Shown: positions 25,084 to 34,420, numbered from the stretch's first letter. The stretch: 64,000 nt of DNA from Mucilaginibacter flavidus (GCF_024055575.1 NZ_JAMXOE010000013.1:1-64000), one strand, 5' to 3'. Program-made: numbers and translations. Notes: a model not told the origin generated them from the sequence alone.

Positions 25084-26538
25084 ATGAACGTCATCCATAA
25101 TAAAGAAATTGGAACCAAACAAAAGGCGCTGGCCATTAACCTCGATCCTAAGATTTACGGCTCGTTTGCCGAGATCGGCGCCGGGCAGGACGTGGCGGCT
25201 AATTTCTTCAAAGCAGGCGCATCGTCCGGGACTATAGCCAAAACAATGTCGGCCTATGATATGGTTTTCTCCGATGCCATCTATGGCGCGCAGGAAAGCC
25301 GTCGCTATGTAAGCGAGCCCCGCCTGATATCGATGCTGGAGCACGAATATGGCCTGTTAATTGAACGCCTGACCAGTCAGCGTGGCGATAAAACAACCTT
25401 TTTCGCCTTTTCAAACACCATGTCGGCGCTCAACTATCACAAAACAAATGATGGACATGGATGGATGGGCGTCCGTTTTCAGCTGGAACCAAACGGACCG
25501 TTTAATGATGTGGTGCTGCATGTTAAACTACTGGATAACGACAACGTTTTGCAGCAGCAGGCAGTGGGCATATTGGGTGTAAATCTTATTTATGCCTGTT
25601 TTTATTACCCCGAGATACCGCCAGTATTTTTGCTGTCGCTGATGGATAACCTCTCCCGCGATGCCATTCAGATCGACATGATTCGTTTTGAAGGCCCAAA
25701 CTTTACCAAAGTTGATAACCGCTTGATGAGCCTGCACCTGGTAAAATACGGATTTTCGGACGCGGCGCTGTTTGGCCCCGACGGCAAAAACCAGCAGCCA
25801 TCCGAAGTATTGTATAAAAAGCATATTGTAGTTATACGCGGTCGGTTCAGGCCTATCATAAACGTGCATTTGGATATGCTAAATACGGGGGTTAAGCAAT
25901 TTGTGGCAGAGCCGGATGTCGACCGTAAAAACCTGGTAGTAATTGCCGAGCTTACGCTGCAGGCATTAAAAGAACGTAACGCCGGCGAGAGTGCCGAAAT
26001 TGACGAAAAGGACTTCCTTGAACGGGTAGATATACTTTGCTCGCTGGGGCAAACGGTATTGATCTCCAACTTTCATGAATATTATAAGCTGGTAGCTTAC
26101 CTGTCAGGCATTACCAAACTAAAAATTGGGATGGTGCTGGGCTACCCCAACCTCGAATATATTTTTACGGAAGAACACTATAATAACCTGCCGGGCGGTA
26201 TACTGGAATCATTCGCCACCCTGTTCAGCCGTAAGGTAAAGTTGTTTATTTACCCCACCTTGCGCGATGGTGTAATATGGAACTGCCTCCGGTTTTACCC
26301 GCCGCCCCACCTTATCGATCTTTACCGCTACCTGATAGCCAACAACAAGATTGAGGATATACGCCACTACAACGAAGGCAACCTGCATGTACAAACCGAC
26401 AAGGTGCTGAACATGATCAAACAAAATGAAGACGGGTGGGAGCAATATGTACCCGCCGATGTAGCGGCCATGATTAAAGATCGTTGTTTGTTTGGGTTTT
26501 CGTGTGTGAATGATGGTTTGGTAGCAGGTACCGAATAG
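25084..26538 (+). CDS. Conserved hypothetical protein (484 aa)
   Basis: A long conserved soluble protein beginning MNVIHNKEIGTKQKALAINL. Clear blocks: YGSFAEIGAGQDVAANFFKA (~25-44), GTIAKTMSAYDMVFSDAIYG, FFAFSNTMSALNYHKTNDGH, HGWMGVRFQLEP. No signal peptide or membrane helix, and no catalytic motif I can name. I recall relatives in Bacteroidota and other phyla with inconsistent database names (TonB-dependent receptor, nicotinate-nucleotide adenylyltransferase); neither fits the sequence, which has no plug/barrel and no HxGH motif. Monocistronic. Confidence 0.8.
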   Translation: MNVIHNKEIGTKQKALAINLDPKIYGSFAEIGAGQDVAANFFKAGASSGTIAKTMSAYDMVFSDAIYGAQESRRYVSEPRLISMLEHEYGLLIERLTSQRGDKTTFFAFSNTMSALNYHKTNDGHGWMGVRFQLEPNGPFNDVVLHVKLLDNDNVLQQQAVGILGVNLIYACFYYPEIPPVFLLSLMDNLSRDAIQIDMIRFEGPNFTKVDNRLMSLHLVKYGFSDAALFGPDGKNQQPSEVLYKKHIVVIRGRFRPIINVHLDMLNTGVKQFVAEPDVDRKNLVVIAELTLQALKERNAGESAEIDEKDFLERVDILCSLGQTVLISNFHEYYKLVAYLSGITKLKIGMVLGYPNLEYIFTEEHYNNLPGGILESFATLFSRKVKLFIYPTLRDGVIWNCLRFYPPPHLIDLYRYLIANNKIEDIRHYNEGNLHVQTDKVLNMIKQNEDGWEQYVPADVAAMIKDRCLFGFSCVNDGLVAGTE

Positions 26539-26575
26539 CGTTAGCCAATAACAGAGTCTCCTTGCAAATTTCATT

Positions 26576-28462
26576 TCATTCCCCCGCCTTGTTCACCAAC
26601 AGCGCTCCCCAAACCTTATAGAACGATGGCTGTTTTCCATTTCCGGCGGACGCATAATCGCAAAGCGTAATGCTAATCGGCCCTCCAGGGCTTTCGGTAT
26701 ATGATTCCGGGATAAAACTTGCCTTGAAAGCCATGTAAACATCGTCGGCTTTGGTTAAATCCTCAACGAGTTCAATATAACCGTTTACATCAGTTACGGG
26801 TTTTAACGCGGCTTCCAGTCCCGCGTCTTCAAAACGAGAATCCCTTGCCAAAACTATTGGGCCGCGCATAATTGCCGCGCTGCGGGTGGTTGTGCCCATT
26901 TCAATTACCCGGCCACGCATATCAAAGTCAACGATAATCTTGTCCCCGGTTTTCCATGTGCGCTTTATGCGGGTATACCGACCAGCTTGTACATCATTAA
27001 CAATCTCACCATTTACGCTCAACTTTGTGTTTTTACTCCATGCTGGTATACGGACGAAAATTTCCATTTCCTGCGGCTTTTGCAGGCTAATATCCATTTC
27101 AATAGTGCCAGATTTTGGATATGCCGTGTGTTGCGTTAAAACAAGGCTGTCGCCTTGCGGGCTTTTAAGCTTAAATACCCCGTCCGAAAAATAGTTAACC
27201 TGCAGGCCTTCTTTTCGCGATGTAACCATGTAGGCCGGTATATTAAATAACCCGCGCGGGCCATTGGCTTCGCAACAGTTAAGCCCCATACCGCATTGTT
27301 CGCTGCCGGGCAGGCGTTGACCGTTTAGCGGGGTATATTTGGCCCAAACCGCTCCGTCAGCACTCATGGAACCAAGTAATGCGTTATAATATGTCCGTTC
27401 GGCTTCATCAGCGTATTTTGAATCGCCGGTAAGGCGCAACAGTTGCTCAGTAAGTTTTAACCAGGTAACCGTAACGCAAGTCTCCTGGTAATGGGTGACA
27501 GGCCTGTCCTGGAGTATATTACCGCCAAACCACATCTCTATAGATGCGCCCGATCCTACAATGTTTATTTCCGTATCGCGGATATTTTCCCAGGCGTCCA
27601 TTACCGCTTTTTTGTAGGTTTCGTCACCCGTCAACCGGTAAAGTTCGGTAAGCCCTTCGTAACACGACATCATTTCATATGCCTTTTGACCCTGTTCGGG
27701 ACTGTACCAGTTTTTGGGCTTCGGAAAGCGCGAACCAACGTTCACATTCGCCTTGCTTATCAGCTGTGGTCCATCAGGTGTCTCCCACTGCCGCACTATT
27801 TCCTTTGCAAAATCCAGGTATTTTTGATTATGGGTGGCTTTATATAACAGGCAAATGGGCTCCAGTACCGACGATGCCGCCATGCCCCTGAAATTACCCT
27901 TGGTTACAATTATGCCGTCTTTTTTAATTAGTTCGCTTATTAAATTATCGGCAAGACGGATTGCGCCGCTGAGACTTTTTTTATCGCCGGTAAGGTCGTA
28001 ATAAGACAGCAACCCGAGCATACAATATTTGCGGCCCCAAATATCCCACTCTTCCAGGCGATGCCCGGCAGCATAATTGCCGATGTAACCATCCGGAGTT
28101 TGGGTGGCAAGCAACGCGCTAACCGAATGGTCGAGCACTTTTTTTAGTTCAGTTGAGGGTTGATATTTGTAGGCCAGCACAGCAGAGGTAAACCACTTAC
28201 CCCAAAATTCATTTTGCCAAAGGTGTGTTTCGGTGCGGTTTTTCAATTTAAATGGTTCAATTAGCCGATCGGCATCCTGCGCCATTATACGATTGTTTAA
28301 TGATGCGCTTAACTTATTCCCCAGGTAGCCGTTCAGCGCAACCGCCGGGGAAGGGGTTAGAACATTATCCACCGGGCTATTTTTATTTTGGGCGGATAGC
28401 CTGGTGCAAAACAAGCAAGCGCCGGCAAATACAGCACACAGTAATATTTTCTTTAAAACCAT
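26576..28462 (-). CDS. GH127-type beta-L-arabinofuranosidase domain protein
   Basis: 628 residues from the ATG at 28462 (MVLKKILLCAVFAGACLF), which gives a clean signal peptide ending SAQ; the longer frame to 28528 was rejected. The (alpha/alpha)6 barrel carries ETHLWQNEFWGKWFTSAVLA, MLGLLSYYDLTGDKKSL, THYQETCVTVTWLKL, and the zinc-cysteine site EQCGMGLNCCEANGPRGLFN (~384-403), matching the Glu/Cys/Cys-Cys centre known in GH127, where one Cys is the nucleophile. Secreted to the periplasm or beyond; likely acts on plant arabinan or hydroxyproline-linked sugar, but DUF1680 relatives vary in substrate. Confidence 0.88.
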   Translation of the reverse strand: MVLKKILLCAVFAGACLFCTRLSAQNKNSPVDNVLTPSPAVALNGYLGNKLSASLNNRIMAQDADRLIEPFKLKNRTETHLWQNEFWGKWFTSAVLAYKYQPSTELKKVLDHSVSALLATQTPDGYIGNYAAGHRLEEWDIWGRKYCMLGLLSYYDLTGDKKSLSGAIRLADNLISELIKKDGIIVTKGNFRGMAASSVLEPICLLYKATHNQKYLDFAKEIVRQWETPDGPQLISKANVNVGSRFPKPKNWYSPEQGQKAYEMMSCYEGLTELYRLTGDETYKKAVMDAWENIRDTEINIVGSGASIEMWFGGNILQDRPVTHYQETCVTVTWLKLTEQLLRLTGDSKYADEAERTYYNALLGSMSADGAVWAKYTPLNGQRLPGSEQCGMGLNCCEANGPRGLFNIPAYMVTSRKEGLQVNYFSDGVFKLKSPQGDSLVLTQHTAYPKSGTIEMDISLQKPQEMEIFVRIPAWSKNTKLSVNGEIVNDVQAGRYTRIKRTWKTGDKIIVDFDMRGRVIEMGTTTRSAAIMRGPIVLARDSRFEDAGLEAALKPVTDVNGYIELVEDLTKADDVYMAFKASFIPESYTESPGGPISITLCDYASAGNGKQPSFYKVWGALLVNKAGE

Positions 28463-28690
28463 AATTGTTAAAGCTATGGCTTTTTTACGAAAAGTTAGAA
28501 GCCGGGTGATGTTTGTAAACAGGTACAAACCTCGCCCGGTCGATGCATACGGTTAACGGCTGGAAATTTCTGCTATAGCTATGGTTTTAAACACATTACT
28601 ATGATAAAGCCTCGTTTAGGGTTGAAGCGATTTCCCGCTCCTGCAAACGTTTCTTTTTTCGATTCCTATAAAATCTGTTATCTTGGTATC

Positions 28691-30412
28691 ATGAAATCCA
28701 AACCTTTCCTAAAAACCCTGGTCGCTATTGCGTTTATTTCTGCTGTATTGTTAATGGTAAAATGCAAAACCACAGAGAAAGCTCAAAAAGGCGAGATAGC
28801 CCAATTTTTGACTGCCTTTAATAAACAAGTTGAAGCACGCAATCCCGATTCTGTTTTGGCGTATTTCGCGGAGAGCCGTTCCGGTCGCTCATTTTTAGGT
28901 ATGGCTAATCTGCTTTCGGGGAAAAGCGAATTTAACAGCAATTCAAAGCCCCTTGCTACCATCAGTCTTGACATTAACAGCGCGAACATTAAAATGATGA
29001 ACGATAATGTGGCGATAGTAAGCGTTGTTACAAAATTTAGCCACGACTCGATTGCTTCGCGCGAGTCCCTTTTAAAATTCACAATAAAGAAAACGACACC
29101 CCGCCAATATAAAATACAGGATGTTGATGCTAAACGTTTTTTAGCCGAATATGCAGATTATGAAAGTGTGGTGCGGCAAAAAACGATGCCGCCGAAAGAT
29201 ATGTTCAGCCCCGAAACAATTGCCGCGTTTAAAACGGCCCGGGCACTTAAGCCGGCTTATGATACCGTTGTGTGGCTGGCCCACGTTGACAAAAAGACCT
29301 ATTACTACGTGGTTAAAGGAAAATGGGATATGGATAACGATATTAATCGCTACCCCGACAGCGTTATAGCGCCTTACAAAATGGGCCTGGTTAACCCGGA
29401 TTTAAAGGAAGTTATCCCTCCCCAATATGATTTGATACACAACATTAGCGGCACATTTCCCGGCCTGGTTGAGGTGGAAAAGGATGGTAAAAAAGGCTTT
29501 TATAACCTTAAAGGCAAAATAGTGCTACCGGTAAACTACGACCAGGTATTCCCGGTTAACGATGGCGATAACCTTGCTGTTTTACGCAACGGCGCCGATT
29601 ATTTTTACCTGAAGCGGGACACGACAGTTTCGGACAAAGTTGATTTGAAAATAAGCGACATTATGCCGAAAATTAAGGGACTGGCGGGTTCGTTCGACCT
29701 ATATAAAAGCGCGCTGAATGTTATAACGGAATATAATTCAGAAACCGAACATGGGGCAATCTACATAGCGCCCTCGTACCTGGTTGATTTGAATATTATT
29801 AATAAAAGGATGGATTTTAAAAACCCCCTGCGTAAAGTTGACTACGAGGACACCCATCTCAACTATAAGGTAACCTATACCACAACAGCCAAACCATCTG
29901 AAAACTGGCTCGAAGCTACGTTTTACTCTATACGCGATTACTTTTTAGGTGGAAGAAGCGAGTTTTACGACAAAAAGAATATAATAATTGTGGATAAGAA
30001 GAACAACCGCTTGTTTACGCAAGGTATTAGCTCTGATTATAGCCGTGAAGAAGCCTGGGGCGACGCATTGACCGGTGCTTGCGATGTGAACAGTATTAAG
30101 GTAATTAACGATTCGTTGTACGAAGTGAAAGCCGGCGCCACGTTTTATTCCGAGCTTTATGATTCTACTAAAGATATAACAGGTGGCCCGTACTATCATT
30201 ATTTCGCCGTTAAAAACAACAAATTGACCGAACTGCCAAACGACCGCTTTTTTGGCTTTACCAAGTATGTAAAAATGGACGATAGTTATTTAAATGGATG
30301 TTATACAATGCTTGTCGGCCCGGGGGATTATAATCACCGGCAAAAAAAGACAATCAATCAAATTACGCCCGAAATGCTACGCATGATAAAAAACGAAATA
30401 TTTGCTGATTAG
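28691..30412 (+). CDS. WG-like repeat / YARHG-domain lipoprotein-like protein, stop inside YARHG
   Basis: 573 residues from ATG 28691 (MKSKPFLKTLVAIAFISAVL), giving a signal peptide followed by a Cys (LMVKCKTTEK). An NTF2-like part (~30-145) comes first, then a WG-type repeat section (GLVNPDLKEVIPPQYDLIHN; GFYNLKGKIVLPVNYDQVFP), then a middle part of unknown fold. At the end the YARHG domain opens (LRMIKNEIFAD) but a TAG at 30410-30412 cuts it. The frame continues open for 65 codons to a TGA that overlaps the next ATG, so the ancestral gene ran to 30610. Confidence 0.75.
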   Translation: MKSKPFLKTLVAIAFISAVLLMVKCKTTEKAQKGEIAQFLTAFNKQVEARNPDSVLAYFAESRSGRSFLGMANLLSGKSEFNSNSKPLATISLDINSANIKMMNDNVAIVSVVTKFSHDSIASRESLLKFTIKKTTPRQYKIQDVDAKRFLAEYADYESVVRQKTMPPKDMFSPETIAAFKTARALKPAYDTVVWLAHVDKKTYYYVVKGKWDMDNDINRYPDSVIAPYKMGLVNPDLKEVIPPQYDLIHNISGTFPGLVEVEKDGKKGFYNLKGKIVLPVNYDQVFPVNDGDNLAVLRNGADYFYLKRDTTVSDKVDLKISDIMPKIKGLAGSFDLYKSALNVITEYNSETEHGAIYIAPSYLVDLNIINKRMDFKNPLRKVDYEDTHLNYKVTYTTTAKPSENWLEATFYSIRDYFLGGRSEFYDKKNIIIVDKKNNRLFTQGISSDYSREEAWGDALTGACDVNSIKVINDSLYEVKAGATFYSELYDSTKDITGGPYYHYFAVKNNKLTELPNDRFFGFTKYVKMDDSYLNGCYTMLVGPGDYNHRQKKTINQITPEMLRMIKNEIFAD

Positions 30413-30610
30413 GCTTATAAGTTCAAGGACAAACGCTGGGAAGATATATTTATGATGATGGAATCGTACAACCGCAAAACAATAGATAAGCAACCCTATA
30501 ATGTCAGCGTCGACGACTCATTAACCGTAATTGATAAATATAATATCAACTGGATTAACCAGCGACTAAAAGGCAGCTCTGCACCCAAAAACACCCTCGC
30601 GGCAAAATGA
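30413..30610 (+). pseudogene. Remaining YARHG-domain tail of the preceding gene
   Basis: In frame with the upstream gene: AYKFKDKRWEDIFMMMESYN, then VSVDDSLTVIDKYNINWINQ and a basic end to TGA 30608-30610. The pattern (Y-KFK, Y-N, D-L...ID) is the second half of a YARHG domain. The ATGA overlap with the following gene supports the old gene end. Tyr TAT/TAC to TAG is the simplest change. Confidence 0.7.
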
Positions 30611-31242
30611 AACTGGCGCTAAAGGTATTGTGGTATACGGTTTTTTTTTGGGTAGCGATATTATGCGTCGGTACCTTTTTACAATATTTCGATTTTAAGG
30701 GGCATTCATCCTTTTTGCAGATAAAGCATGCCGCAGTTAAAACCGGCTGGTACCTGCCTGCTTTTTATTGCCAAATTATAGGCAGCAGCATAATTTTGTT
30801 CATTGGGTTTTTCCAGTTCTCGAAAAAGGTATACAACAACCGGCCGCTGCACAAAACACTGGGAAAGATATACGTTTTCGGCGTGCTGTTTTTTGCGGCA
30901 CCCGGTGCTTATGTGATGACGCTGTTTGTAAATCGCGGCGCGGGGGTTTTTACGTCATTCCTGCTACAGAACACGCTTTGGGTTGTTTTTACTTTGGCCG
31001 CATGGTTGCTGGTAATAAAGGGCCGCATAAACCCGCACATTAAAATGATGCGCCGTAGTTACGCACTTGCCTTTGGTGCCGTAACTTTGCGGCTTTATAT
31101 ATTCCTGTTTACGGTGGTAGGCAGTGGCGTCGGTTTTGCGCACAACTACCTTATCATAGCTTTCTTAAGCTGGGTGCCCAACTTGCTGGTAGCCGAATGG
31201 CTAAATTATACAGCGGAACCCCCTCGACTTTCGGCAAAATAA
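30607..31242 (+). CDS. DUF2306 membrane protein
   Basis: 211 residues, six to seven hydrophobic helices. Family marks: RPLHKTLGKIYVFGVLFFAA (~79-98), PGAYVMTLF, and NPHIKMMRRSYALAFGAVTL with RLY. The conserved His of HKTLG and PHIKMMRRS are typical for the family, whose function is not known. Translationally coupled to the YARHG gene by an ATGA overlap. Confidence 0.85.
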   Translation: MKLALKVLWYTVFFWVAILCVGTFLQYFDFKGHSSFLQIKHAAVKTGWYLPAFYCQIIGSSIILFIGFFQFSKKVYNNRPLHKTLGKIYVFGVLFFAAPGAYVMTLFVNRGAGVFTSFLLQNTLWVVFTLAAWLLVIKGRINPHIKMMRRSYALAFGAVTLRLYIFLFTVVGSGVGFAHNYLIIAFLSWVPNLLVAEWLNYTAEPPRLSAK

Positions 31243-31447
31243 ATATTATATCTCCCAATACTTTTACCACGGTGGTTAATAATTATGGGTTTCACGCACT
31301 TTTAAATATGTGATAACCAACGGTTGTAAGCATGAGCAATATCATTATTTAACTTTGCAGGGATAAGTACATTTGGTTGGGTTGTATATGGTTAACCTGC
31401 TGGTGTAAGCTGATAGGTTATCATTAAATAGTGTTAACCGAAACTTA

Positions 31448-32296
31448 ATGTACACGGCTATGTTTAAAGAATCTGTAGTTGCCGCTGCATCGCCTTTGTT
31501 AGCTATGAAAAAACGGGAAGAGGAAAAGTATTTTGATAAGCAATGGGAAGCCATGACCGACAGCCTGGCCGCGTACCTGGAAACTGAGGATCCCGAAGAC
31601 CTGCACCGCTTTAGGGTACAGGTAAAAAAATTGAGAGCCTTTATTATAATGGCTGATAGCGTTGAAGACGTTCCCGTGCTTGCGCCACTTTTTAAACCTG
31701 TTAAAAGTGTTTTTAGAAAGGCCGGGGAGATACGGAATGCTTTTATGAACCAGCAGTTAGGTAATGCACACCATACCGGCAACAATTTGCTGATGGAAAG
31801 CCAGCAGCAGCTGCAGCTTAATGCCCACCGCGATTTTAAATTGGCAGGGGATAAACATCTTGATAAAATAGGTCGCGCGAAACACCAGTTGGAAGGAAAA
31901 ATACCACCAATAAGCGATTTACACATTAATCTTTTTTATCAGAAATTGCTGCAGCAGATAGCCGACGCTGTTAAAAACATTAAATTTAACGAGGGATTGC
32001 ACGAATGCCGCAAGCTGGTAAAAATTTTAATTTACAATCTTAAACTGGTGCGGCCTGTACTAACCATAGGGTTGAATGAGGACTACCTGGAGCGGGTACA
32101 AACCGCCATTGGTGATTGGCACGACTGCGTGCTTGCTATAGAACTATTCTCGGGCGGCGAAGCTAACGATAAAGTAATTGTTGGGTCGCTGAAAAAACAA
32201 ATGACCATACTAAAAAGAAATATTAGGGTGCTCACCAAAGATTTTTATAACCAGGCAACAACTGTTGTCGACTTGCCAATTGAGCAAATAAGCTAG
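31448..32296 (+). CDS. CHAD domain protein
   Basis: 282 residues, all helical, with the His/Arg/Lys pattern of CHAD: EDLHRFRVQVKKLRAF (~57-72), and the second repeat NEGLHECRKLVKILIYNL (~181-198) and GDWHDCVLAIEL. CHAD domains bind polyphosphate. The next gene is a CYTH protein starting 6 bases after the stop, the usual partner. Confidence 0.9.
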   Translation: MYTAMFKESVVAAASPLLAMKKREEEKYFDKQWEAMTDSLAAYLETEDPEDLHRFRVQVKKLRAFIIMADSVEDVPVLAPLFKPVKSVFRKAGEIRNAFMNQQLGNAHHTGNNLLMESQQQLQLNAHRDFKLAGDKHLDKIGRAKHQLEGKIPPISDLHINLFYQKLLQQIADAVKNIKFNEGLHECRKLVKILIYNLKLVRPVLTIGLNEDYLERVQTAIGDWHDCVLAIELFSGGEANDKVIVGSLKKQMTILKRNIRVLTKDFYNQATTVVDLPIEQIS

Positions 32297-32301
32297 CGTA
32301 T

Positions 32302-32778
32302 ATGGGGGTAGAAATAGAAAGAAAGTTTTTAGTTGATCATGATGCCTGGCATAAATTAGATAAGCCACCGGGCATACATTACCGGCAGGGATATATTTTG
32401 AGTGATGACGACAAAGTTGTGCGGGTTAGGGTGGCAGGGCCACACAGCTACCTGACGTTAAAAGGCCGGGGTTCCACTAATGTAAGCCGCAGCGAATATG
32501 AGTACGAAATACCCTTAAACGACGGCGAGGAACTACTGGCCACATTCGCCAAAAATGGCACTCAAAAAACACGTTACCGTATACCCTATAGCGGCTTTAC
32601 CTGGGAGGTGGATGTGTTTTCAGGAGATAACGAAGGATTAATCGTGGCCGAAATAGAACTTAACCACGAGGACGAGAAATTTGAAAAACCAGCATGGATT
32701 ACACAGGAAGTAACGGACGAAGGACGCTATGCAAATTCAAACTTAGCGGTACACCCGTTTAAAAACTGGAGCAGCTAG
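32302..32778 (+). CDS. CYTH domain protein (triphosphate tunnel metalloenzyme)
   Basis: 158 residues with the N-terminal ExExK motif (VEIERKFLV), VVRVRVAGPHSYLTLKGRG, SRSEYEYEIP and the acidic barrel strands WEVDVFSGDNEGLIVAEIEL. Single-domain bacterial members hydrolyse inorganic tripolyphosphate. Together with the CHAD gene it forms a polyphosphate-linked pair, here as separate genes rather than one fusion. Confidence 0.93.
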   Translation: MGVEIERKFLVDHDAWHKLDKPPGIHYRQGYILSDDDKVVRVRVAGPHSYLTLKGRGSTNVSRSEYEYEIPLNDGEELLATFAKNGTQKTRYRIPYSGFTWEVDVFSGDNEGLIVAEIELNHEDEKFEKPAWITQEVTDEGRYANSNLAVHPFKNWSS

Positions 32779-32787
32779 AAGACTGGA

Positions 32788-33273
32788 CTACCCTCTCCAT
32801 TTAAAGGACTTATCGTCAATTGCCCGCATGGTGCATAATACGCCGTTTAAGTGGTCGTATTCGTGCTGTAACAGCTCCGATAGTGCCCCCTCCATTTGCC
32901 ATTGTTGTGGTTGCCAGTTTTCATCAAGGTATTTGATGGTTAAGGACTGGTGTCTTTTTACCTTTACCAGCAGGTTGGGAAAACTCATACAATCGTCCCA
33001 CAGTTCAAATAGCTCGGCGCTCAGGTTATGCAGTTCGGGGTTAATGAACACCACAGGTTTATCAATGTTCATATAAATTAGCCGTTTCATTATACCCAGT
33101 TGCGGAGCGGCTATTGCCCGGCCAAAGTTGTATTTAATCCTGATCTCCTTCATTACATTATCCATGTCTGCTACCCATCCGTATACAAGTGGCAACTCGG
33201 CTTGCAAAACGGGATCGCAGCTTTCGTAGAGGCGGGCATCGCCCAGCAAAAGTAAATCGGCAAGGGTTTTCAT
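32788..33273 (-). CDS. Peptide deformylase-like protein
   Basis: 161 residues. Motif 1 GRAIAAPQLG (G-x-AAPQ), motif 2 WDDCMSFP in place of EGCLS, motif 3 LLQHEYDHLNG (HExxDH). The metal ligands Cys and two His and the Glu are kept. The altered motif 2 marks a second-type deformylase rather than the housekeeping form; it may remove formyl groups from other substrates or be a backup. Convergent with the CYTH gene, 9 bases apart. Confidence 0.85.
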   Translation of the reverse strand: MKTLADLLLLGDARLYESCDPVLQAELPLVYGWVADMDNVMKEIRIKYNFGRAIAAPQLGIMKRLIYMNIDKPVVFINPELHNLSAELFELWDDCMSFPNLLVKVKRHQSLTIKYLDENWQPQQWQMEGALSELLQHEYDHLNGVLCTMRAIDDKSFKWRG

Positions 33274-33364
33274 ATAATAGCACTTTAAACGGCCAAAAAT
33301 AAGATTTTTTGGTTACCATGCGGATTTCTATCTATACAACCCGCCCGCTGGTCGATTGCTTTTT

Positions 33365-33392
33365 TTTGTTAATAGCAGTTGAGGTAGTTTTG
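33365..33392 (+). promoter_or_regulatory. Bacteroidota-type promoter (TTTG / TAnnTTTG)
   Basis: TTTG at 33365-33368 and TAGTTTTG at 33385-33392 resemble the -33 and -7 boxes of the Bacteroidota primary sigma factor; the 16-base spacing is slightly short. No ORF begins before the terminator ~55 bases downstream. Confidence 0.4.
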
Positions 33393-33397
33393 TATGC

Positions 33398-33484
33398 TTA
33401 TTAACGCAAATACCCAATTTGCTTCATGTAATAAAGGTTTAGGTTAAGGCCTCCGGACAGCGAGTGTTAGGAGGCCTTTTTTGT
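33398..33484 (+). ncRNA. Candidate small RNA
   Basis: A non-coding stretch of about 87 bases between a promoter-like pair (33365-33392) and an intrinsic terminator (33446-33484). It contains AACGCAAATACCCAATTTGC, part of which can form a small stem. No homology claimed. Confidence 0.3.
33446..33484 (+). terminator. Intrinsic terminator
   Basis: AAGGCCTCC and GGAGGCCTT form a perfect 9-base stem over a 15-base loop, followed by TTTTTT. It lies 120 bases before the next gene and 170 after the deformylase start, so it does not end any seen gene. Confidence 0.75.
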
Positions 33485-33607
33485 TGCACCCATTCACTTC
33501 CTTGCGATTTGTAGCTTTCTTCCCCAAAAATACCACATCTGTATTATTGATGCCGCCTTTGTAAAGCCGTTGGTTTGTAATATAAAAACAAACAAAAATT
33601 AAAACCC

Positions 33608-34096
33608 ATGAAAAAAGCATTTACATTGATGGTTGCGGTACTGGTATTGTTTACCATCGCCTGCAAAAAAGACAGCACTACCAAAAAAGCCGCTTCTGGC
33701 GAAAACAGCTGGATATTAGATGGTGTAACCTACAAAACCGGGATTACCAGCCGGGCCAACACGTCCGGCGGCGACAAAACCACTTTAATAAACTTTTGGA
33801 CAGCGGTGCCCACCTCTGACTTTCGGGTTAACGGCGTTTCGGTGAGCTTTGCGACAGTGCCAACGGCAAGCGGAACATTGAAGCTGAAAGGCGGCGTGGG
33901 CGGAACGCTTACTGCAAACCAGTTTGAGCTTGCGGCTTCCACCCTTACAAAAACGTATGCCTACCTGGGCGCCGATGTTGATATAACAGTAACGGTTACC
34001 GGCGGAAAAGTAAAAGTTGTTATACCCGAAATAACACTGAAATGCACCACCAGCGACCCTGACGTAAAACTTTCGGGTACAGTGCAGGAGCTTTAA
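33608..34096 (+). CDS. Hypothetical lipoprotein (162 aa)
   Basis: Lipoprotein signal with lipobox LFTIACKKD (Cys ~20). The mature part is Thr/Gly/Val-rich beta structure: SWILDGVTYKTGIT, TLINFWTA, VSFATVPTASGTLKLKGG, DVDITVTVTGGKVKVVIPEI. It looks like a small envelope beta-sandwich protein of a Bacteroidota family; no function known. Terminator follows. Confidence 0.8.
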   Translation: MKKAFTLMVAVLVLFTIACKKDSTTKKAASGENSWILDGVTYKTGITSRANTSGGDKTTLINFWTAVPTSDFRVNGVSVSFATVPTASGTLKLKGGVGGTLTANQFELAASTLTKTYAYLGADVDITVTVTGGKVKVVIPEITLKCTTSDPDVKLSGTVQEL

Positions 34097-34113
34097 GCGG
34101 CTCGGGTGAAAAA

Positions 34114-34144
34114 AAACAGGGCCCCGGTTCTGCGGGAGCCCTGC
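34114..34144 (+). terminator. Hairpin after lipoprotein gene
   Basis: CAGGGCCCCG and CGGGAGCCCTG pair with one mismatch or bulge. It follows the lipoprotein stop by 18 bases. The T run is poor, so strength is uncertain. Confidence 0.5.
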
Positions 34145-34367
34145 CTGGTGAGCTGCTGAAATAACACTGAAGTAGAATTTGTGCCCCTGTACTTGTCTGT
34201 GTTCCCACCAAATTTGTAAAGCGTTGGTCGCTTTTTATCTAAACCTCTGTAACAAAAATAACATACAAAATTGGCTGGCGGTTATACAATGCCGTACAAG
34301 ATGATACATTTTGGTACACGGTATTTTTAGCTAAGAACGAAGCAAAAAACAGGAATACACATAACAA

Positions 34368-34403
34368 AAAAGGGAACAGGCGCCATACCCATTCCCCTCT
34401 TTA
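34368..34403 (-). terminator. Terminator of the DUF4142 gene
   Basis: On the minus strand GGGGAATGGG ... TTCCC is followed by TTTTTTG. It stands just after the stop of the DUF4142 gene. Confidence 0.5.
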
Positions 34404-34420
34404 AACAGCGAGTGCATATA

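Noticed and set aside
30410..30412. Reassignment of TAG as a sense codon
   Set aside because: Many intact genes in the window end in TAG at the expected place, so the in-frame TAGs are better explained as mutations.
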